A stretch of DNA of 64,000 bases from Niallia nealsonii. GTDB lineage: Bacteria > Bacillota > Bacilli > Bacillales > Cytobacillaceae. The stretch spans positions 20,388 through 84,387 of the forward strand of contig NZ_PISE01000026.1 of assembly GCF_002835805.1 (NCBI RefSeq), written 5' to 3'. Numbering within the stretch: the first letter of the stretch is position 1; each line of letters starts with the position of its first letter. Shown here piece after piece: positions 8,774 through 16,701 of the stretch. Below the pieces are notes generated by a model that worked only from the letters and a program-made list of their open reading frames with translations, was not told the origin of the DNA and ran no database searches. The position numbers were made by a program, and so were the translations under genes.

Positions 8774-8791
8774 TGATAATAATCGTTATCA
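8774..8791. promoter_or_regulatory. Possible Fur box upstream of the plsC-like gene
   Basis: TGATAATAATCGTTATCA is an imperfect inverted repeat close to the Fur/PerR/Zur-type GATAATNATTATC consensus but with a longer spacer. It sits 23 bases upstream of the start codon, where a repressor would block transcription. A binding assay or motif scan would be needed to decide which regulator, if any, uses it. Confidence 0.45.
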
Positions 8792-8964
8792 AGTATGATA
8801 AACGCAATATCTGCTATTCGTTCAAATAGGGAGATTGGAAAAAATTTCAGCCATATTCCCTAATTTATTTGTATTATACCATCTACTATTAGTACTAGAT
8901 ACTATAATTTATCCTTATATTAAATTATATACTATAATGACAAAAATGAGTAGACAGAAAAAAA

Positions 8965-9005
8965 TAGCGGGACTCTTTATTAAACACTAAAGATTCCCGC
9001 TTTTG
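8965..9005 (-). terminator. Terminator of the deoR-HAD operon
   Basis: AGCGGGA..TCTTTA pairs with TAAAGA..TCCCGCT around an eight-base loop; on the minus strand it is followed by a U-run, right after the stop of the HAD gene. Confidence 0.8.
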
Positions 9006-9015
9006 CTAGAATAAA

Positions 9016-9891
9016 TTAATTTGCCACTTCTATTTGGTTTAGCATCTTATTAATGGTTTTCGCTACCCCATTTTGGTCATTTGTATCCGTCACTTCTAAA
9101 CAAACAGCTTTTACATCCTCTCTTGCATTTCCCATTGCTACAGGGTATCCAACAAGAGAGAGCATGGACAAATCATTCATGCTATCTCCCATCGCTAATG
9201 TCTCTTGCAAAGAAATGCCTAAATGGTCTGCTAACTTTGTTAAAGCATGGCCTTTAGATGCTAAAAGATGTTCAAATTCAAAATTATATTTTCCTGAAGT
9301 AACAAGGGTGACAGATGTATCCTCTTTAAAGGTTTCCCATCCCTTGGCTAATTTTTGCAGATCAAAAGAAAAAGCAAGGATATTATAAACGGGGATTGAT
9401 TCATCTTCTAAATCTTTATACGAGTTGATAAAAGAAAAATTGGTTTGTTTAAATTGCGTATTTGCGTAGTGTTCCAATTCAGCACGGTCTATATCTGGAT
9501 TTGCCGTACATAAACGGTCCATTTCAATTGTAATTAACTCTCTTGCTGTTTGCGGTGTATATAAATAATTTTTGCTGAACACTTCATAATAATAATCATT
9601 TTCTTCTAGCCACTTGAGCAAGTCTAGCGCCTTCTTTTTTTCCATTGGCACATCGTGCATTAACTCTCCATCTGGGGTATGGATAGTGGCTCCATTTGCA
9701 GCAATAATCCATGTTTTAATGCCCGTTTCCTTAAATATTTCCACCACATCTGGATAGTTTCTTCCTGTTGCCACAATGATCTCTATCCCTCTTTTTTGTG
9801 CCTCTTTTAAACTTTCCACATTTTCTTTGCTTAACTTGCTTTCATGATTTAATAATGTTCCATCTAAATCAAATGTCATGCATGAATTCAT
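9016..9891 (-). CDS. Cof-type HAD-IIB family phosphatase
   Basis: A cytosolic sugar-phosphate or cofactor phosphatase of the Cof/YwtE group. Motif I is DLDGT (nucleophile D8, acid D10), motif II is VATGRNY, and motifs III/IV are the Lys region and MGDSMNDLSML, followed by VAMGNA; the cap in between is the C2B type expected for HAD-IIB. Length 291 is usual. It lies 14 bases downstream of a DeoR-family regulator and shares its terminator, so it may hydrolyse a sugar phosphate sensed by that regulator. Substrate specificity cannot be assigned from sequence. Confidence 0.88.
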   Translation of the reverse strand: MNSCMTFDLDGTLLNHESKLSKENVESLKEAQKRGIEIIVATGRNYPDVVEIFKETGIKTWIIAANGATIHTPDGELMHDVPMEKKKALDLLKWLEENDYYYEVFSKNYLYTPQTARELITIEMDRLCTANPDIDRAELEHYANTQFKQTNFSFINSYKDLEDESIPVYNILAFSFDLQKLAKGWETFKEDTSVTLVTSGKYNFEFEHLLASKGHALTKLADHLGISLQETLAMGDSMNDLSMLSLVGYPVAMGNAREDVKAVCLEVTDTNDQNGVAKTINKMLNQIEVAN

Positions 9892-9905
9892 TTTATTTCC
9901 CCCTT

Positions 9906-10664
9906 TTAATTTTGTACAATCAAAAGCTCGACGCCATTGTCTTTTAATAATCCCATAAATGTCGGATCAGGCTCTTTATCGGTAATAAACAAATCAATTT
10001 CCTTTAATTCTGCAAATCGGTAAAATTCTGTAATGCCAATCTTACTGTTGTCAGCAAGCACAATTACTTGTTTTGCTTGCTGCATCATTTTTCTTTTTAC
10101 CGCACCATCTTCTTGGTCTGCAATGGTAAGACCATTTTCTGATACACCAACAACACCGATAAATGCTTTATCCACTAAATAAAAATCTAATTTTTCCAGA
10201 ACAGAATGGCCATATAAATAGCGATGTTCTTTATGGAATTTCCCGCCAAGCAAATGAATCTTCGGCTCTTTTTTGTCGGAAAGCATTTCAGCAGCATGAA
10301 TGGAATTGGTAATAATGGTACAGTCTTTTTCCACATACTCTCCCATTGTCTGCACAGTAGTGGAAGCGTCTAATATAATATGATCATTTTCTTGAATTAA
10401 GGATGCTGCCAATTTTCCAATTCGCTGTTTTTCTTCAGAAACAAATTTCAAACGGCTTTCGTAATTATGGACCTTTTTATGCTGGCTCGGAAGAATGGCT
10501 CCTCCTCGTGTACGAATAATTTTTTGCTGGTCTGCAAGTTTTACTAAATCTCTTCTTGCAGTATCTCTTGACACATCAAACTGTGTGCAGATTTCATCAA
10601 CAGTTATTCGGTTATTTGCTGTTAAATTTTCTAGTATCAGCAATAGTCGTTCTTCCTGGGACAT
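9906..10664 (-). CDS. DeoR/GlpR-family transcriptional regulator
   Basis: The N-terminus has the DeoR winged helix-turn-helix (ITVDEICTQFDVSRDTARRDL, then IIRTRGGA), followed by the phosphosugar-sensing DeoRC domain (DASTTVQTMGEY, TNSIHAAEML, VDKAFIGV, LADNSKIG). I start it at the second ATG (MSQEER), which has AAGGAG six to seven bases upstream, rather than the ATG six codons earlier. Such regulators repress sugar-phosphate metabolism genes and respond to a phosphorylated sugar. The adjoining HAD phosphatase is the only obvious target; the regulator probably controls its own operon. Confidence 0.9.
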   Translation of the reverse strand: MSQEERLLLILENLTANNRITVDEICTQFDVSRDTARRDLVKLADQQKIIRTRGGAILPSQHKKVHNYESRLKFVSEEKQRIGKLAASLIQENDHIILDASTTVQTMGEYVEKDCTIITNSIHAAEMLSDKKEPKIHLLGGKFHKEHRYLYGHSVLEKLDFYLVDKAFIGVVGVSENGLTIADQEDGAVKRKMMQQAKQVIVLADNSKIGITEFYRFAELKEIDLFITDKEPDPTFMGLLKDNGVELLIVQN

Positions 10665-10825
10665 GTTTTCTCCTTTTTCCATCTATTATATAAGTAATTA
10701 TAAGTTATAATTACTGAAAAAACTATATATTTTAAGTGAAAAAAGTAAAATCACTTAAAAAAACTTATTTATTACACATTAGCAGGCTTTTATTCCCCAC
10801 TGCTTAAAGTTGCACTTTATTGCAC

Positions 10826-10866
10826 AAAAAAACTTATATGCTAGTTTGCAGCATATAAGTTTTTTA
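10826..10866. terminator. Terminator after the alpha/beta hydrolase gene
   Basis: AAAAACTTATATGCT and AGCATATAAGTTTTT form a long perfect stem around a seven-base loop, with T/U-runs on both strands, directly next to the stop of the minus-strand gene. Confidence 0.85.
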
Positions 10867-11646
10867 CTAATAATTCATATTCACTTTTTGCAGCCATTCA
10901 CAAGTTTTATCGATTAGCTGCTGATAATGCTTTCCATTTGAAAAAGTATGATTTGCATTATAAATCGTATCTGTTTCTACATTTCCATGCGCCCTTTTCA
11001 AATAGCTTTTTTTATACTTTTCTAACCCTTCATACGATATATCGTCATCTGCTGTTCCATGGATTAACAGAACATCGCCGCTAAAAACAGCTGCTTCTTC
11101 TAATGGATAAAAATTTTTCATCTGTTCAAAATAATAAGAACTAAAATAGTAGCCATTAAAATCAATTGTTGGCACATGAATTAATGTTTGTACATAATCT
11201 TCTCCAAAAATTTGCACAAGTTCTTTATATGGATCGCTTACCGCTGCCCATTGGATAAGTTTCGTAATGCGTTTATCCGTATTGGCTGTTAAAAGTGCTG
11301 TTGCTCCTCCTAAACTATGGCCAAGAAGAATTAACTCTTCCACATATGGAAATGATGACGCATAATCCATCATAACTTTTGTTTGCTCGATTAATTCAGG
11401 CATGCTGTAATTTCCATAAATGCCGCTGCTTTCCCCGCAGCCGCTATAATCAAAACGAAAAACAATATAGTTTTCTTTTGTTAGACGCTGTCCTGTTTTT
11501 ACAAATAAGCGATCTACTCCAACCTTTGAACCAATTAATCCATGGCAGATAATAATAGCTTTGTATGACTTATTTTCTTGAAAATCTTTTGGAAAATCAA
11601 CCGATAAAACAAGTTCTTCCTTTTTCCAGTTTATCATTTTAAACAT
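10867..11646 (-). CDS. Alpha/beta hydrolase (cinnamoyl esterase/BAAT-like)
   Basis: A cytosolic serine hydrolase. CHGLIGSK forms the oxyanion region, GHSLGG holds the nucleophile serine, HGTADDDI the acid and NANHTFS the catalytic histidine, in the usual order. FDYSGCGESSG is the conserved strand-4 region. Length about 259 residues. I start at the ATG encoding MFKMIN, six bases after AGGAGG; the ATG two codons earlier is too close to it. It is a single-gene unit with its own terminator. The substrate is unknown; feruloyl/cinnamoyl esterases of lactobacilli and Bacillus share this layout. Confidence 0.87.
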   Translation of the reverse strand: MFKMINWKKEELVLSVDFPKDFQENKSYKAIIICHGLIGSKVGVDRLFVKTGQRLTKENYIVFRFDYSGCGESSGIYGNYSMPELIEQTKVMMDYASSFPYVEELILLGHSLGGATALLTANTDKRITKLIQWAAVSDPYKELVQIFGEDYVQTLIHVPTIDFNGYYFSSYYFEQMKNFYPLEEAAVFSGDVLLIHGTADDDISYEGLEKYKKSYLKRAHGNVETDTIYNANHTFSNGKHYQQLIDKTCEWLQKVNMNY

Positions 11647-11903
11647 ATACATTTCCTCCTAGTCCAACTGCAGCCTAAATAGAATACGACTTTAAAACAA
11701 TTACTTTCTTAATATGTACGTATCAATAAATTTTATATATAACTTTTCCTACCTGTTTACTATGTTTTTGAACAAACGATATTTTCTAGATAATAGTTTT
11801 ATTATAGTGTACTTTCTTTTTTCTTGTCAAAATAAAATTTGTTTTTTTGCTGAATTCTTTTTGCCAATATGAAATAATAAAAGAAAACTAAAGGAAGACA
11901 TAC

Positions 11904-12692
11904 ATGTATACAGACTATCATCATCACTCCAACCATTCATTCGACTCCCAGGCAAATATGGAGCAAGTGTGCAAAAAGGCGCTTGACAAGGGGATAAAAG
12001 AACTTTGTTTTACAGAGCATTTTTCTGTTAATCCTATTGCCCCTACCTATGGACATATGAATTGGTCCCTTTATTTAAAGAGCTTATCAAATTGCCGCGA
12101 AAAATTCCAAGGGCAATTAACCATTAAAACAGGAATTGAATTATGCGAACCTCATTTAATGATGGATGCATATAAAAATGCGCTTTCCGATCTTCCACTA
12201 GATTTTATCCTAGGATCTGTTCATAATATCAATCAATTAACATTGCGGAAATTTATGAATGGTTTTCCAGAAAAAGATTGCTATCAAGAATATTTCCTAG
12301 AATTGGAAAAAATGGTTCAACATGCAGATATTGACGTGATTGCCCATTTTGATTTAATGAAAAGATATGCTTATCCCATTTATGGCCGCTACTCTTTTGA
12401 AAAATACGAGCCAATTATTACTTCTATTTTACAAACAGCTATAAAACGTGGCATCGGCCTTGAAATTAATACATCTGGATGGCGGACATCGTTAAACGAG
12501 TCCCTTCCTTCTAAAGATATTCTTTTTTTATACAACAAGTTAGGCGGAGAAATTCTTACGATCGGCTCGGATTCTCATCATGTTGAAACAGCTGGCGATC
12601 ATTATGAAGAAGCCATTCAACTAGCAAAAGAATGTGGGTTTAAAGGGATATTCATTTATACAAAACGAGTACCGAAAATGATTGTCTTGTAA
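11904..12692 (+). CDS. PHP-domain histidinol-phosphatase (HisJ-like)
   Basis: The PHP metal-binding motifs appear in order: DYHHHSNHS (HxH), CFTEHFS, KTGIELCE, LGSVHN, VIAHFDLMKRY, GLEINTSGW and IGSDSHHVE, so a trinuclear metal phosphatase site is intact. At 262 residues it matches HisJ/HisK, which dephosphorylates L-histidinol phosphate in histidine synthesis. No other his genes are nearby, as is common for hisJ in Bacillus. An alternative is another PHP phosphoesterase, but length and motifs favour HisJ. RBS AAGGAAG, start ATG. Confidence 0.87.
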   Translation: MYTDYHHHSNHSFDSQANMEQVCKKALDKGIKELCFTEHFSVNPIAPTYGHMNWSLYLKSLSNCREKFQGQLTIKTGIELCEPHLMMDAYKNALSDLPLDFILGSVHNINQLTLRKFMNGFPEKDCYQEYFLELEKMVQHADIDVIAHFDLMKRYAYPIYGRYSFEKYEPIITSILQTAIKRGIGLEINTSGWRTSLNESLPSKDILFLYNKLGGEILTIGSDSHHVETAGDHYEEAIQLAKECGFKGIFIYTKRVPKMIVL

Positions 12693-12714
12693 AACCTTAC
12701 TTCCCTTTAATGAG

Positions 12715-12767
12715 GAAGAAAAAAGCGGAATTTTTAAGGACATCCTTTAAAAATTCCGCTTTTCTTC
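12715..12767. terminator. Terminator downstream of hisJ-like gene
   Basis: GAAGAAAAAAGCGGAATTT pairs with AAATTCCGCTTTTCTTC through a long stem. It lies between convergent genes and can act on both strands. Confidence 0.8.
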
Positions 12768-12817
12768 TATTATATAAGAAACAATCAATTCACTTATTCT
12801 AATAATCGCCTATTCGA

Positions 12818-13189
12818 TTAACTGCGCAACAGGAAAGCCTTTGTTTGTATAGCTTCTATATGAATTTTCGGTTTAGAAATAAGTTTCGAATAACTTTTCT
12901 GCTCTTCTATAATAGATGAATTTATGCTGCTTTGCTTTTTTATTTTTTCACTTCTTTGTTGCTTTTTAGTTGTTTTATTACAAGTAACAGCCGTTTTCGC
13001 CGCTAGTTGAAAAAGATATTTTTCAAAATCTTCTTGTTCCATTTCAAAAAAACGACTATAGGCAGTAACAAATACTTTTTCTACCACCCTGCTCGCTAAT
13101 TCTTCATCACGGACAACACAAAAAACAAGGTGGAAAAGCTTTTGTGCATGAACAGTTACAAGATTTTCGTATTCTTTTGTTTTTGCCAC
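12818..13189 (-). CDS. Short ECF sigma-like protein, region 2 only
   Basis: Residues of about 12-60 resemble ECF sigma region 2 (VRDEELASRVVEKVFVTAYSR, then FEKYLFQLAAKTA), including the helix that binds core polymerase. The rest is a Lys/Ser-rich tail with no region 4, so promoter -35 recognition is absent. The protein would be about 123 residues from a GTG start that has AGGTGG nine bases upstream; an ATG three codons earlier and a TTG seven codons earlier are alternatives. It is the last gene of the GntR-ABC operon, 28 bases after the permease. It could be a sigma remnant or a small polymerase-binding regulator; I cannot tell which. Confidence 0.6.
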   Translation of the reverse strand: MAKTKEYENLVTVHAQKLFHLVFCVVRDEELASRVVEKVFVTAYSRFFEMEQEDFEKYLFQLAAKTAVTCNKTTKKQQRSEKIKKQSSINSSIIEEQKSYSKLISKPKIHIEAIQTKAFLLRS

Positions 13190-13217
13190 AATGCACATCC
13201 ACCTTTCCAATTCCTTT

Positions 13218-15188
13218 TTATTTATTTAATTCGTCTTTGATAAAATTAGGCATATTTTTTGCAGATAGATAAGCAATCTCGTTTGTTCCATTTTTGTAAA
13301 TAACTAACAGAGAATACGACTTAAAATTGCTGCTTGCATCATCTAATAATTGTTTTTTGATATCGTCTTTTTTTACCGTTGTTTTTTGCTTGGCTTCAAG
13401 TATTTTCCTCTCAATTTTTTCCCCCTCAAAATCATACATATTTTGCGTAATGCCAGTATTTTGGGATTTTACAATTTGAATTTCCTTTACTTCATCAGAA
13501 ACGGCAAATGATTTTTCAAGCATGCCTTTTTTGTCCAGCCAATTAATGGTTTCTGTATAAGTTGGATTAATCGTCATATTATAATAGCTGTTGTTTTTAT
13601 TCTTTAATGTAAATTCTATATTAGCAATATTCCAATAATCTCGTTTCATATTTTCATAGGATTGGTTTAAAATATCCCGTTTTAAAACGGTCATCAATTC
13701 AATGATTTCACTCTTTTGTAATAAACGAATACCTTCACCAATCATAATATTGCTTATATCATCACTTCTCCACGAAAAAATCGGATAGTTTAATGTTTTA
13801 AATTCTTCTGTTTCATAAATTGGTTTGATTATTTCTTGGTACTTTTTACTATTAAAAGCATAATCACGATACATACTTTTCCCATTTTTCAGTTTATATT
13901 CTAATCTTACTGTTGTATCTTGATCACTGTCTTTTGCATCTTTTTCCATTGCTAATTTTTTATGAAGAGCGATTACATCCTGAATATTTTCTTTAGAACT
14001 CATCATTTTTATGATGTTTTCCGTTTCATCACTTTCACTTGTCATAAATGTGTATTGGTCATCCATAAAGGAAACACTCTCAACAGCTTCTGCATCAGGC
14101 ACCTTCTTTTCGTACATTTTCACAAAGGGAACCGAGATGCCAATTACTAGAATGACCACGGCAGCAAAGTAGCCAAAATGTTTTAAACGATAAAATACTC
14201 GCCATGTTTTTTCTAATATCATCTCCGCTAATAAATAGCCTACTAAGCCTCCAAAGAAATTGCCAATAACCATTGCTGGTTTCCCTGCATCAACAATTTC
14301 TCCATAAAGACTGCCGATTAAAACAAAAGAAAGAGCAAATACATATTTAAAAATTCCTTTTAATTTTGCAAAAACAATCGCTTGAGAAATATATTCGACT
14401 TTTCTTTTTCGATATAAAAATAAGCCCAGGAAATAAAAAACAATCGCCAGCAGGAAATACGCAATATAATGATAAACTTTTGTATCATCATTCCATATAA
14501 TTGCTGGAGCTAAAAGGGGTGAAAGGAACAATAATTTATCTTCATCTAAATAATGATCAATTGGAAATCCATGTACCCACATTGTGATGTTAAAACATAA
14601 AAGGGCAAAAAAACCAACTGGCAATACTAGAAGCAAACAAGTCAGCACCCCTTGAAAAACAGATAAACCAGTCAGCATGCCAATACATACACATGCTGTA
14701 AATAGCACGATGCTAAAGATAGAAAAAATGAAAACCCATTTATAGATATCAGAAACAGGGAAAAAATATTCCAAATTTGCAACAGAATAAATAAACCGCA
14801 AAATAATTCCATTTACTAAGATAGGCAAAATTAATAAAATGATTCCACTGATGCTGTAATAATGAAAAAGATAGTTTCGTTTCATAGGCATGCTATGGAT
14901 TAAGTCACTATATGACTTTGACTGCAAAAAACGAAATAGAAAAACTGCTAAAAGGATAGGCAAAATGATCATCACCAATATTTGTACAAAGACATTTACA
15001 TCAAATACCTTTTCAAACATCGGATAATAATCAGGGCTGTTCTTCCAAGCTTCGTCTTTTTCTATCAACAGCAAATACAATGGCACAGAAAAAAAGAGCG
15101 CAAAAAATGATACAATGCTAACCCATCCGACATTGCGCAAAACAAGAACAGCTAATTGCTTATGATAAAAGGATGTTTTGGATGGCAT
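13218..15188 (-). CDS. ABC transporter permease (YtrC/D-like, DUF6449-type)
   Basis: A 656-residue integral membrane protein. The first about 350 residues carry roughly eight hydrophobic segments (for example WVSIVSFFALFFSVPLYLLL and VQILVMIILPILLAVFLF); the C-terminal about 290 residues form a large hydrophilic domain, likely extracytoplasmic. It starts 29 bases inside the ATPase gene, preceded by GGGGGA. The arrangement gntR-ATPase-permease matches B. subtilis ytrA-ytrB-ytrCD, a cell-envelope-stress responsive unit induced by some cell-wall antibiotics. By analogy it may protect the envelope or move a peptide or lipid-linked substrate. The substrate is unknown. Confidence 0.82.
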   Translation of the reverse strand: MPSKTSFYHKQLAVLVLRNVGWVSIVSFFALFFSVPLYLLLIEKDEAWKNSPDYYPMFEKVFDVNVFVQILVMIILPILLAVFLFRFLQSKSYSDLIHSMPMKRNYLFHYYSISGIILLILPILVNGIILRFIYSVANLEYFFPVSDIYKWVFIFSIFSIVLFTACVCIGMLTGLSVFQGVLTCLLLVLPVGFFALLCFNITMWVHGFPIDHYLDEDKLLFLSPLLAPAIIWNDDTKVYHYIAYFLLAIVFYFLGLFLYRKRKVEYISQAIVFAKLKGIFKYVFALSFVLIGSLYGEIVDAGKPAMVIGNFFGGLVGYLLAEMILEKTWRVFYRLKHFGYFAAVVILVIGISVPFVKMYEKKVPDAEAVESVSFMDDQYTFMTSESDETENIIKMMSSKENIQDVIALHKKLAMEKDAKDSDQDTTVRLEYKLKNGKSMYRDYAFNSKKYQEIIKPIYETEEFKTLNYPIFSWRSDDISNIMIGEGIRLLQKSEIIELMTVLKRDILNQSYENMKRDYWNIANIEFTLKNKNNSYYNMTINPTYTETINWLDKKGMLEKSFAVSDEVKEIQIVKSQNTGITQNMYDFEGEKIERKILEAKQKTTVKKDDIKKQLLDDASSNFKSYSLLVIYKNGTNEIAYLSAKNMPNFIKDELNK

Positions 15189-16062
15189 AATTCATATCCC
15201 CCATTTCATAAATAAATATTTCTTCTAATGTTAGTGGCAGCATATCTAACAGTACTGGTTTAAAAGTTTCGATATTTGTTAAAATCTTTTGCTTTTCTCC
15301 TCTTACAATCAGCATATACACGCTGCCTCTTTGCTCCATATAAAGAGGCTTTACACTTTCTTTCCAGTCTTCTTTTGTTTCTTTCGGAAATGCGACTTGA
15401 ATTTTATGAATATCAGATTTCAAATCATCAATATCTTTTTCAATCATGCATGTTCCTTTATGGATAATGCCAATATGGTCGCATAAATCCTCTACTTCTC
15501 TTAAATTATGGGAGGAAATAATCACCGTCATGTCTCGTTCTGCCACTTCTTGAACAAGCAAGTTTTTCACCTTTGTGCGAATGACAGGATCTAGCCCATC
15601 AAATGGTTCATCGAGAATAAATACGCTAGGATTAGTCGATAAGGCGAGCCAAAAAGCTGCCTGACGCTGCAAACCTTTTGAATACGTATGGATTTTTTTA
15701 TTCACGTCCAATTCAAACACTTCTCCAAGCTTTAAAAAACGTTCTTCGCTCCAATTTGGATAAATCGATTGGAAAAATTTAGCCATTTGTTTTGTTGTAT
15801 ATTGGGGGAAAAAGGTTGGATAGTCGGGCATAAAAAACACGGACTGTTTAATAGCATTGTTTTCATATACATTCTCCCCTGCTATTGTAACCGTACCGCT
15901 ATCTTGTTTCAGAATGCCTGCCAATGTTTTTAGCATCGTGGTTTTCCCGGCACCATTTGAACCAAGAAGACCATAAATAGATCCTTTATTTACATTTAAC
16001 GATAAGTCATCTAGTATTTGATCTTTTTCAATTTTTTTATTAACATGTTCCAATTTGATCAT
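15160..16062 (-). CDS. ABC transporter ATP-binding protein (YtrB-like)
   Basis: Nucleotide-binding subunit for the adjoining permease. Walker A is GSNGAGKTT, the signature region is TYSKGLQRQ (a relaxed form of LSGGQ, common in YtrB/EcsA-type exporters) and Walker B is VFILDEPFDGLDP with the catalytic glutamate. A 29-base overlap with the permease and a one-base gap from the GntR gene show a tight operon. The C-terminal about 80 residues are an extra regulatory domain seen in this subfamily. Length 300. Confidence 0.9.
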   Translation of the reverse strand: MIKLEHVNKKIEKDQILDDLSLNVNKGSIYGLLGSNGAGKTTMLKTLAGILKQDSGTVTIAGENVYENNAIKQSVFFMPDYPTFFPQYTTKQMAKFFQSIYPNWSEERFLKLGEVFELDVNKKIHTYSKGLQRQAAFWLALSTNPSVFILDEPFDGLDPVIRTKVKNLLVQEVAERDMTVIISSHNLREVEDLCDHIGIIHKGTCMIEKDIDDLKSDIHKIQVAFPKETKEDWKESVKPLYMEQRGSVYMLIVRGEKQKILTNIETFKPVLLDMLPLTLEEIFIYEMGDMNYAIQNILLS

Positions 16063-16063
16063 T

Positions 16064-16444
16064 TCAACTAGTTCCTCCTTTCTGGTCTTTCAAATTTTCT
16101 ACAAGCTGGATAATATCATCTGGCTTTACTCCTAAAAAAAGGGCTTCTGATATCAGTTTTTCTAATTTTCGTAAGGCTTCTTTTAATTTGGTTTCATCTT
16201 GCATGAGGTTAGAAGCATTAACAAAACTGCCTTTTCCTTTGATTGAATAAATATATCCTTTTGTCTCCAATTCCCGATATGCTTTTTGAATGGTGTTTGG
16301 ATTAATGGTTAATTGAGCAGCTAATGTCCGGACAGATGGAAGCTGCTCATCTGGAACCATAACGCCTGATACAATCAATTCTATTAATTTATCCACTAAT
16401 TGCTCATATATAGGGGTTCGGCTTCGCAAATCAAGCTCAAACAT
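16064..16444 (-). CDS. GntR-family transcriptional regulator (YtrA subfamily)
   Basis: A 126-residue GntR protein with the winged HTH (RTPIYEQLVDKLIELIVSG, LPSVRTLAAQLTINPNTIQKAYRELE, GKGSFV) and only a short C-terminal helical tail, which defines the YtrA subfamily that controls neighbouring ABC transporters. It is first in the operon and likely autoregulates it through the inverted repeat just upstream (16460-16491). RBS GGAGGG precedes the ATG. Confidence 0.92.
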   Translation of the reverse strand: MFELDLRSRTPIYEQLVDKLIELIVSGVMVPDEQLPSVRTLAAQLTINPNTIQKAYRELETKGYIYSIKGKGSFVNASNLMQDETKLKEALRKLEKLISEALFLGVKPDDIIQLVENLKDQKGGTS

Positions 16445-16459
16445 AATAAACCCTCCAAT

Positions 16460-16491
16460 CTGTATTAAGTGTACTATAACTCATAATACAG
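16460..16491. promoter_or_regulatory. Candidate YtrA-type operator
   Basis: CTGTATTA and TAATACAG form a perfect 8-bp inverted repeat separated by 16 bases that themselves contain GTGTACTATAAC. It lies 16-47 bases upstream of the gntR start, in the promoter region, which is where autoregulation by the GntR protein would be expected. Confidence 0.55.
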
Positions 16492-16701
16492 TTTTCATTA
16501 TAAAGGATACCTTTTCCAATTAAAAGGGGTATTTTAAATAAATTGGAAATTTTTTTACTGTCTCGCAAAAACTAGAATTCATTTTCAACTTTTCATAATT
16601 ATCTAAAAATTAAAATTTTAATGAGAAAACAAGAAAATATTTACACTTTTTGAAATTTCATGTTTTAATAGATGTGTAATAAATAAACTTTACGGGGGAA
16701 C

